DNA of 64,000 nt. Source: Hemileia vastatrix. Taxonomy: Eukaryota > Basidiomycota > Pucciniomycetes > Pucciniales > Zaghouaniaceae. This document shows positions 56,864 to 64,000 of this stretch, piece by piece. The stretch is from positions 11,189,001 through 11,253,000 of the forward strand of contig JASXTE010000007.1 of the NCBI GenBank assembly GCA_030280995.1, written 5' to 3'. Made by a program: the position numbers and the translations under genes. How positions within the stretch are numbered: position 1 is the stretch's first letter; every line of letters begins with the position of its first letter. The notes under the pieces were generated by a model that had not been told where the DNA came from, ran no database searches, and was given only the letters and a program-made list of their open reading frames with translations.

Positions 56864-58070
56864 TCAAGAGATTTTTAAGATCAGAGATTTCATTTTCTGG
56901 AATCCACTGGTCATATTCACTTGATTTATTTTTAAACTTAATAGATACTCAACTCCCTTTTCTTTAGTAAGGTGTCTCTTTTTAAGTATCTTTTCAATTT
57001 CTGCTTTTTCCACTATTTCTTCAGGTTGCTGTTTATGCCTTCCTGATCTTCTTGGAAAGAGAGCAGTATCATTAGAATGGTATGGTTTTATAAGAGAAAT
57101 AGGAAATACTGGATGTTTTCTATCATAAGGTGCATATAGAATAACCTCAACAGCATTATTACCAACCATCTTTTTAACTACAAATGGTCCAATGAATGGA
57201 TCCTTCAATTTAACATTACCATTTAAATTGAAATGTAGCGTTGAAATAAGGACTTCATCACCTTCTTTGAACATTTGTTCTTTATGGGCTTTATCCCATC
57301 TTTTCTTTTCATACTCAAAAGCCTTATTTATACATTCTTGAGCATGTTTTCTGCATAATTCCTGCATCTGAAGAAAAGATTTAGTACCTGGATGAATATC
57401 CAATCTAGGTAACTTATTAAGAGTTTTAGCAGGGGTATTAGGTACATAACCCAACCATAACTCAAATGGCTTTTTGCCAGTGACAGAATGTACTGTACTA
57501 TTATATGCAAATTCTAAACCTGGGATAAGGGTTACCCAATCATGCGTGAATTTGTCATTGTCTTTAAAATTAAGACCAAAAGCACAGTATCTTCTTATCA
57601 TATCTTCTAAGGTTTGTATCATTCTTTCTGCTAGCCCATCAGTTTGTGGATGGTGTGCTGTAGAAAGTTTTAATTGACACCCTGAAACATCCATAAGTGA
57701 CGTCCAGAACTCAGAAGTAAATTTAGGATCTCTGTCAGAAACTATTGCTTTGGGGAAACCTGCTGTATTTAACATTTGTGTCCACCATAAAAAAGCTAAG
57801 TCCTTTGCAGAAACCTCTTTGTGGGTTGGAATAAATTTACACATCTTTGTAAATCTATCTACAATTACCCAGCAGGAGTTATAACTTTTATGCCCTGCTA
57901 TTGGCAAACCTGTTACAAAGTCCATGTTAATGATTTCCCATGGAGCTTTTGGTTGCTCAATTTGTTGTAATAAACCAGCTCTTTTTCTTGTTAATCTTTT
58001 AGATTTTTGACAAGAATCACATGTTTCAACATATTTCTGAACATCCTCAGAATGTTAATCCACCAAGCTG
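56864..58070 (-). pseudogene. Copy E integrase core and chromodomain
   Basis: After a missing base near 58,055 the integrase continues in the frame that contains Met 57925. Core residues are D in M-D-F-V-T-G, D in V-S-D-R-D-P-K-F-T and E in D-G-L-A-E-R-M-I-Q-T-L-E-D-M, all present. The C-terminal domain has L-K-D-P-F-I-G-P-F-V-V-K. The chromodomain starts A-E-I-E-K-I-L and G-V-E-Y-L-L. One missing T near 56,935 sends the frame off; the other frame gives W-I-P-E-N-E-I-S-D-L, the expected chromodomain end. Confidence 0.85.
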
Positions 58071-58365
58071 TGTTTTTTACTCTGGTTAATGTTTTATGGT
58101 AGTCAAAATGACCTGCTAATATATCATCATGACATATACATAACATTAACTCCTTCATTGAAGGGGGAATCACAATTACATTACTTAATTTTTTCCTGTA
58201 ATATATGAAACCATCCTCAGTGGAAAATTTTCCTTTCTCTAATGCCTCTTTATACTTATTTGGTAATGTTTTTATTAAAACATTCATTGAAGCATTAGAT
58301 GGATCATTTAATATTGTAGTTAATTTACTTAAGTCAGGATCTGAATTATAATTATCAAGAATTTA
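58055..58365 (-). pseudogene. Copy E integrase N-terminal (zinc) part
   Basis: Same frame as the 1312-codon ORF, after its TAA at 58363-58365 (Q-stop-I-L-D-N, likely L to stop). Contains C-H-D-D-I-L-A-G-H-F (His pair of the zinc site) and T-A-W-W. The missing base near 58,055 then shifts the frame before the two Cys, which are readable in the next frame. Confidence 0.8.
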
Positions 58366-61300
58366 TTGCATAAATTCATCCTCAAGATCTACAATATAAA
58401 TGCCATAAATGTTAATAATCTCTGACTCAGGAACATAAGCAGGATTATCATCATTATTAGGCAGAGGTACTCTAGATAACAGATCTACATTAGAGTGCAA
58501 GGTTCCTGCTCTATGTGTTATAGTCATCTGTCCTCTGTATTCTTGTACAGCTAATTGCCATCTAAACATGTGTCTATTAGGAGTTTTCATGTTTAAGAGT
58601 GACTTAACTGCACTACAGTCAGTTATTAACTCAAATTTTTGGTCTTCAAGGTAATAATGTAGCTTTTCAAGAGCCCATACTACTGCCAAACATTCAAGTT
58701 GAGTAGCACCATATTTTAATTCACCACTTCTCAGAGTACGTGAAATATAGCAGATTACTACTTCTGACATTTTACCTTCAATAAGTTGTTTTTGATGCAA
58801 AGCAGCACCCAGTCCAATAAAACTTGCATCTGTATATAATACAAAAGGTGATTGGAAATATGGTAATCCCAAGATAGGAGCTGTCATTAAACATTCTTTC
58901 AACTTATTAAAAGCTTGTTGTCTTTCATTATTCCAAATGAAAGCTTCTGATTTCTTTATCAGTGTGGTCAGTGGTGCAGCAATTGATTGGTAGTTTTTTA
59001 TATATTGTCTATAATAACCACACATTCCAAGAAAAGATTGTACATCCTTCACATTTTGAGGAATGCCAATATTCTTTATTGCAGCCACTTTATTTTGGTC
59101 TACACATATTTGTAAGCCAGATACAATATGACCAAGCACTTTTAAAGATTCAAACCCAAATTTACATTTTTTCAATGCAAGGGTCATTTTTATTTCATCC
59201 ATTTTCTGAAATACTTTCCTTAAATGGATTAAGTGTTCATCAAAAGTTTTAGAGAACACTATGATGTCATCAATGTATACCATTAACCATCCCTCAATCA
59301 TTTCATTATGGAATGTTATATCCATTAACTTCTGAAATACTGATGGAGCATTTTTTGGTCCAAATGGCATTCTGACATACTTATAAATTCCCATGTGTGT
59401 TGTTATCAACAAAAAGTTCAGTGAATTCTTTTCAACAGGAATTTGATGGTACCCTTTATTTCCATCTAGGCAACTTATATATTTAGCACCTTTAAGGGTA
59501 GCATGTATAGAGGCAATCCTTGGCAAGGGATAAATATCATCTACTGTAAATGTATTTAATTCTCTATAATCACCACACAGTCTTGCTTTATCTTGTTCAT
59601 AAGAAATCAGCACTGGTGATATTACACAATATTTTGGTGTAGTTTCAACCTTCTCAAGAATGTTCATTTTTAATAACATCTTAATATTATCCTCTATGTC
59701 TTTCCTCTTCATTGGTGAAGCAGGGTATGGTTTCTTTTTAAGACTAGCAGGAATATTATCCATATCACAGGTTAAACTAATTTTCATTTCATGATCTTTT
59801 ACAAGGCCAAGTTCATTTGTACCATGTGCAAAAGCCATTGGAAAAGCTTTAATTAATTCCAAAATATTATCTTTCTCAGTTTTACTTATCTGAGTGCCAA
59901 ATGATGCTTTTGAAATTTCTGTTTCCAGAAGTTCCAACTCATTGGATTCTCTTCCTTTAGATGGGGAATTTGTTACTGACTCAATGTGTAAGACTGTGTT
60001 AAAAGAATTTATTTTAAATTTCCTTTTACCATTCATGCCAATTGTAAAATTGTTATTAGCAGGGTCTAATTTTACACCAAATTTAGTCAGAATATCATTT
60101 CCAATGATAAAACAGTTACTACAATTTGTATTATCCATTACTACAAAGTCACAAGTTACCCTTACATAACCATGTTGGTGTTTAAAGAAAACAGCAGCTT
60201 TGTATTTACCAATGGGGTGTAGTACTGATCCAAAACCTCTCCAATTTTTATTCTGAAGTGGTTCAAGCTTAAACTTATATTCACTATCAATTTTCTGTAA
60301 TGTATTAGTGGAAACAACTGAACCAGCAGCTCCTGTGTCCAATACTATATTAACATTTTCACCAGAAATGATAGCTGGAACCGTGATAGGTGTCATTCTA
60401 AAGTTATCAGCTTGTATATCCTTAATGATTTCAGCATCCTCAAAATTCATTAAAGATTCATTTGAGTCCATATTTAATATTGGATTTTCAAAGATGGACA
60501 AATCATCTTCCAACATACAGACTTCATTTTCATCACTATATGAGATATTTCTGTCATAATCACTTGATTCTTTACTTTTTTCAGTTTCAGTTTCAGATTC
60601 ACGTTGATTTTCAACAATATTTATGTTTTTCTCACATTTGTGACCTTTTACCCAAGGTTTGTTACACTTATAACAAGTATTTGTTTCATACTTTTTAGGT
60701 ACTACAGGTGCAGTAGGTTTTTTCTGCTTCTCCTGAAGTGTTTTTGAATTCTGAGTTTTTACAGGTTCAACATTTTGCTTATAAGTGGAATACCTTGATT
60801 CATACTTATGGTTTAATAATATTTCATTGCAAATATTAATAAAGTCAGAATATTCAGTAACATTTAATGTTCTAGCTACAACAATGTCTCTGACAGATAT
60901 AGGTAATTTGTATATTATCTTATCTTTCCATAAGTTAAAATCCATATGAGGCTCAATGGCTTTTAATATTTTATTTAAATTCATTAAAAATACCATAGGT
61001 TTGTCACCATTCAACGGATTATACCTAGTCTTCTCATACAGTCTCTGCTGAGTAAGCCTGAATTTAGAACCTCCAAATTGTTTTTCAATAAGTTGTTTCC
61101 ATTCAGCCCAAGAGTAGTCTCTACCCTCACTTAAGACAGCTTCAAACCATAATAAAGCAACATCCTTAAATAAAGAAATTAATTTTGATGTTATCTCTTC
61201 ATTTGGTAACTTATATGAGAATTTCAAGTTGTCAATTCTTTGAATAAAATGTTGCCAATCAGAGCTGGCTTCCCCATCATAAGTTGGGTACTGATCTATT

Positions 61301-62301
61301 TTAGGCCAGTTCTTCTGATTGGATTTTATCTCACTAATCTTAGGTAAATTCAACAACTCATTCACTTTTGATAAATGGTCTTGTATTTCTTCCTGCACGG
61401 ATTTGTGACTTACATTTTCAGATTTGACACTACCACCAGATGGTTTTAATTGTGGTGGTACAGGGAAGGAATGAGATTCACTTTTGCCAATGAAAGGATT
61501 ATTATTATATTGATTATACTTATGATTATCCTGGTTCATTAGTAGATTGGCAGTTTCAATCTCAACTTTAGTTAATCTTTGTAGCAACTCAGAGACACTT
61601 TGATTTGTCTGGGCAAAAGATAACTTTGTTCTTGATTCAGTCTTTAATAAGTGTGTTTCATATAATTTTTCTAACTCACAAAATTTGTTTGAAAGGTCAT
61701 TATATTTATTACTCAATGAATCATATTTAAGAGTTAGAGACAAATGTTCTTTCTCTAATTCTTTATTACGTGTTGCTAATTGAGAAATGTTCAATGTTAA
61801 GGATGAAATTGTATCACTAGTGAGCTTAACTGTCTGTTCCTCACAATCAGTCATTCTATTCCACAATCCTGAAACAATTCTATGGACAGTTGGATTATTG
61901 TTAAAATATTCCATGTCCTCCTTTTCAATTCTCTCACTCTCCTGTGAACTTCTCATCTCACTAGTAGGTGGTTGCAACTGAGGATTAACTGTATTATCAT
62001 TGTATATAGTACTGTTATTATGGACAAAAGACAAGTCAGGTGTATCTACTCTAAAACTTAAATTTCTTAAATCCTCCTCTATTTGTTGTACAGATTTAAC
62101 ATCAATAGAATTACCTATATTGTAATTATCAGTATTATGTCTAATCTGAGAGGGTAAGTTACTTACCAAGGGATGGTTGCCAGTCCTGATTTTTGGCGCT
62201 TTTTTCCCTTGTAAGGGTGAGCTGAGGAAGTCAGATGAGGGGGTGGATCCCTGTTGCAACTGTGGCTTGTCCACTGTTGGTGAAACCAGTCCCATTTCCA
62301 T
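58363..62301 (-). CDS. Copy E gag-pol: capsid, zinc knuckle, protease, RT, RNase H
   Basis: 1312 codons. The coding frame probably starts by -1 shifting at 62,205-62,199 rather than at the first Met. Approximate residues: coiled coil 160-245; capsid 330-500 (N-W-P-K-I-D-Q-Y-P-T-Y-D-G, K-Q-F-G-G-S-K-F-R); zinc knuckle 543-556 (C-x2-C-x7-H-x-C, the chromovirus type); protease D-T-G near 656; RT 880-1060 with C-L-D-G-N-K-G-Y-H near 945 and Y-I-D-D near 1009; RNase H from about 1150 with Y-T-D-A-S, L-E-C-L-A and I-T-D-C-S. All catalytic residues seen are intact, so the frame has been under selection until recently. CpG is very rare (1 in 60,001-60,600), so the depletion predates this insertion. 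Confidence 0.9.
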   Translation of the reverse strand: MEMGLVSPTVDKPQLQQGSTPSSDFLSSPLQGKKAPKIRTGNHPLVSNLPSQIRHNTDNYNIGNSIDVKSVQQIEEDLRNLSFRVDTPDLSFVHNNSTIYNDNTVNPQLQPPTSEMRSSQESERIEKEDMEYFNNNPTVHRIVSGLWNRMTDCEEQTVKLTSDTISSLTLNISQLATRNKELEKEHLSLTLKYDSLSNKYNDLSNKFCELEKLYETHLLKTESRTKLSFAQTNQSVSELLQRLTKVEIETANLLMNQDNHKYNQYNNNPFIGKSESHSFPVPPQLKPSGGSVKSENVSHKSVQEEIQDHLSKVNELLNLPKISEIKSNQKNWPKIDQYPTYDGEASSDWQHFIQRIDNLKFSYKLPNEEITSKLISLFKDVALLWFEAVLSEGRDYSWAEWKQLIEKQFGGSKFRLTQQRLYEKTRYNPLNGDKPMVFLMNLNKILKAIEPHMDFNLWKDKIIYKLPISVRDIVVARTLNVTEYSDFINICNEILLNHKYESRYSTYKQNVEPVKTQNSKTLQEKQKKPTAPVVPKKYETNTCYKCNKPWVKGHKCEKNINIVENQRESETETEKSKESSDYDRNISYSDENEVCMLEDDLSIFENPILNMDSNESLMNFEDAEIIKDIQADNFRMTPITVPAIISGENVNIVLDTGAAGSVVSTNTLQKIDSEYKFKLEPLQNKNWRGFGSVLHPIGKYKAAVFFKHQHGYVRVTCDFVVMDNTNCSNCFIIGNDILTKFGVKLDPANNNFTIGMNGKRKFKINSFNTVLHIESVTNSPSKGRESNELELLETEISKASFGTQISKTEKDNILELIKAFPMAFAHGTNELGLVKDHEMKISLTCDMDNIPASLKKKPYPASPMKRKDIEDNIKMLLKMNILEKVETTPKYCVISPVLISYEQDKARLCGDYRELNTFTVDDIYPLPRIASIHATLKGAKYISCLDGNKGYHQIPVEKNSLNFLLITTHMGIYKYVRMPFGPKNAPSVFQKLMDITFHNEMIEGWLMVYIDDIIVFSKTFDEHLIHLRKVFQKMDEIKMTLALKKCKFGFESLKVLGHIVSGLQICVDQNKVAAIKNIGIPQNVKDVQSFLGMCGYYRQYIKNYQSIAAPLTTLIKKSEAFIWNNERQQAFNKLKECLMTAPILGLPYFQSPFVLYTDASFIGLGAALHQKQLIEGKMSEVVICYISRTLRSGELKYGATQLECLAVVWALEKLHYYLEDQKFELITDCSAVKSLLNMKTPNRHMFRWQLAVQEYRGQMTITHRAGTLHSNVDLLSRVPLPNNDDNPAYVPESEIINIYGIYIVDLEDEFMQ

Positions 62302-62709
62302 TTGTCTACCAGGATTTTCTCCTGGGAGTGAGTGGACCCTCCTTGGGTAGGGGGTTGCTGATTTGATTGACTGGGCTGGCCTCCCTTTAATTCTGCCATT
62401 GCCTGATTAATCTGCTGAAACCCTACCTTGCAATTGTTTTGCAACTGCTCTACCTCTTTGAACATGAGAGATTTTGATTCCTCTAGCTTCAGAACCTGTT
62501 TGGCCAGGTGGGACAGTTGATCCTGAAGAGGAGGAGACGTCTTTTTGATAGTTATCTTTTTTAAGAGGGCGTCCTTTTCCTCTATACTCATGCTTTCTGG
62601 CTGGGGGTACTGTTGTCCCTCCATGGTGATGTCCTGGAAAGTTTTTGTTAGCTTTAGACCTGGTATTATAAGCAGGCTGTTCACTTACACTATCCTGGGG
62701 AGCACTCAT
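62163..62709 (-). CDS. Copy E first ORF: small basic coiled-coil protein, N-terminus uncertain
   Basis: The likely start is ATG 62624 (M-E-G-Q-Q), giving about 153 residues to TAA 62165-62163. Residues 20-60 form a charged coiled coil (L-S-H-L-A-K-Q-V-L-K-L-E). The middle is Gln/Pro rich, then K-W-K-W-D-W and H-P-Y-K-G-K-K. An overlapping frame from ATG 62709 (M-S-A-P-Q...Y-N-T-R-S-K) looks like a genuine gag N-terminus, so a one-base change near 62,640 may have split a longer ORF. No known domain; probably a gag N-terminal region or an RNA-binding partner. Confidence 0.55.
62199..62205 (-). promoter_or_regulatory. -1 frameshift heptamer A-AAA-AAG, copy E
   Basis: In the first-ORF frame the codons are GGA AAA AAG CGC. 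The heptamer has the correct X-XXY-YYZ phase, and the 1312-codon frame is exactly -1 relative to it. The overlap between the two frames is 139 bases. Copy C keeps A AAA AAC at the homologous site, so the site is conserved between diverged copies. Confidence 0.7.
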
Positions 62710-63220
62710 ATTGTTCAGAATAACAATATTTTACGTCTACAAAAGGAAAAAACTCTGTGGAATTAGTAGACAAATAATATTAGCAATTATATTACTAATA
62801 AAAAAGCAATGGAGCTTACCCTGAATTTATATCTTTATTTATTTAAATAAAATATAAGAAAAATTCGAAAAAATCTGTTAAAAATATAATAATAAGTTTA
62901 ACTAGACCTCTATAAGGGTGAATAATTAGCTTACCAAGCTTTAGCCAAATACCAATTTAATTGGGTGTTATATTGGTGTCCAAATACCAAGTGAAATTGG
63001 GTTTATATTGGGTACAGTTACTACTGCAAATATCTAATTTTTATGGTAAAAAATTAGTACAATTATTATAAGGGTTCTTTTCCGCAATCAATGAGTTATG
63101 ATGACCCACTAATATGCAGCAGACCCAAATATTTGGTTAATTTTGAGTTGTACTAAGGTAAAAATCACGTCCCAAGGCTTATACTAAATAATAAGTAAAA
63201 TATAAGGAAAAACCCCCAAT
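62710..63220 (-). other. Leader of copy E
   Basis: Non-coding. Next to the LTR the minus strand reads ATTGGGGGTTTTTCC; TGGGGGTT, two bases in, is a candidate primer binding site, but I cannot match it to a tRNA. Near 62,943-63,000 a CCAAATACCAA...ATTGGGT.TATATTGG block is repeated twice. Confidence 0.5.
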
Positions 63221-64000
63221 TGTCAGTATAGTCTAGTATATAAGTATGATATAATAGTGTTATTTTATGGTACTACTACTTATTAATAAATGATTTAGTG
63301 ATTAAACCTCAGGGGAAGACTAATAAAATAGTTATACTCAAATAAAACTCACAATACTTGGATTTAAATGCGTGCTAGTGGTGGAAAATAGAAGAATAAA
63401 ATATAGTTATAGCTTTTATAAAGATAATATCAATTTATAAGGGCTTTATAATATATTTCTGAATAATAATAATTGTATTGTAGTGTTTGTTTGAAGTGTA
63501 GTAACTGAATGATGATAATAAACCGTCAAAATCCCTCCTTACTTATACCCAAATCCACTGGAGTGCACAGACCTTCAATCCAGATGATGTCACTGCTATC
63601 CCCGGCAATTACAGCACTGTGAGGGCCCATCACCTCCCCATGGCGTCCACTTCAAGCAGTTTCAACACCCAGACCTCCAGTAAGTACCCTCCATCACTAT
63701 TAATAATAACACAGAGTCATACCATAAATAGAAAACCCAGATAAAAGCAGATACCATAAGGAAACAGGTAAAATAAATAATCAAAAAGAGATTTAATGAA
63801 ACTAAAAGCATATAAAGGAAAAAAATATAATGTCAAAGCCCCCAATAACATCCCCAAGCATCCACATTAACCCAGAAACATCCTTCCAACCCATAAATCC
63901 GTGAATAACCATCCAAGGAAGTATTTTTAGTTGTCCAAACTGGGTGTATGCGCCTGATATAGGTGTCTATGCTTCTGTAGGTGTTGTGAGTCCACTGATT
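63221..64000 (-). repeat. 5' LTR of copy E, cut by window edge
   Basis: Matches 55551-56330 with 8 substitutions and no indel in 780 bases. About 400 bases of this LTR should lie outside the window. Confidence 0.9.

Larger units (their letters stand above)
55551..64000 (-). mobile_element. Copy E: young, nearly intact chromovirus-type Ty3/gypsy element
   Basis: Minus-strand element. LTRs are 55551-56727 and 63221 to beyond 64000. Over the 780 bases that can be compared I count 8 differences, about 99.0 percent identity. Internal order is first ORF, -1 frameshift site, gag-protease-RT-RNase H in one frame, integrase, chromodomain, polypurine tract. Only three disabling changes are seen in the main frame: TAA at 58363, one missing base near 58,055, and one missing base in the chromodomain near 56,935. 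It sits inside copy F; the 5 bases before the left LTR are AAGTT. Confidence 0.9.

Overview
The window looks like a repeat-rich, AT-rich nuclear segment of a basidiomycete fungus. A rust fungus (Pucciniales) is my best guess. The basis is several chromodomain-type and other Ty3/gypsy LTR retrotransposons with rust-like gag and pol, fungal TATAAAAGG LTR promoters, short GTAAGT...AG introns, and a decayed gene that reads like a TET/JBP 2-oxoglutarate dioxygenase. That lineage call is inference. I see no convincing ordinary housekeeping gene; almost everything recognisable is mobile DNA in various stages of decay, often nested.

Layout: 1-5.5 kb holds the 5' part of a minus-strand Ty3/gypsy element (family 1), two 636-bp LTRs, and between the LTRs a plus-strand intron-bearing Cys-rich gene broken by TGA codons. 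8.6-9.6 kb is a giant palindrome made of ten 36-bp palindromes. 11.5-18.4 kb is a decayed chromovirus (copy D). 18.9-22.3 kb is a second giant palindrome built on an 82-bp period, split by a solo LTR. 22.9-24.1 kb holds the TET/JBP-like pseudogene. 24.2-25.1 kb plus 45.4-45.8 kb is one tandem array split by a 20.3-kb insertion, copy C (25,101-45,410). Copy C itself contains a second, unrelated Ty3/gypsy element A (26,123-37,833) and a SINE-like insert. 46.4-47.4 kb is a third giant palindrome. 48-53.7 kb holds relics related to the 3' region of element A, with two antisense Cys-rich ORFs. 53.7-55.5 kb is a gag fragment (copy F), interrupted by copy E (55,551 to beyond the window). E is young: its LTRs differ at 8 of 780 aligned sites and it keeps a 1312-codon gag-pol frame.

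How the parts work together: the autonomous elements encode capsid, zinc knuckle, aspartic protease, reverse transcriptase, RNase H and integrase. In two different families the frame changes by -1 at an A-AAA-AAC or A-AAA-AAG heptamer, so programmed ribosomal frameshifting is likely. CpG is near the level expected from composition in family 1 but almost absent from the D/C/E family. Most premature stops in family 1 are TGA, as expected from CGA to TGA deamination, which suggests cytosine methylation. The most unusual structures are the three palindromes-of-palindromes, each with a different core sequence but the same mirror-symmetric architecture.
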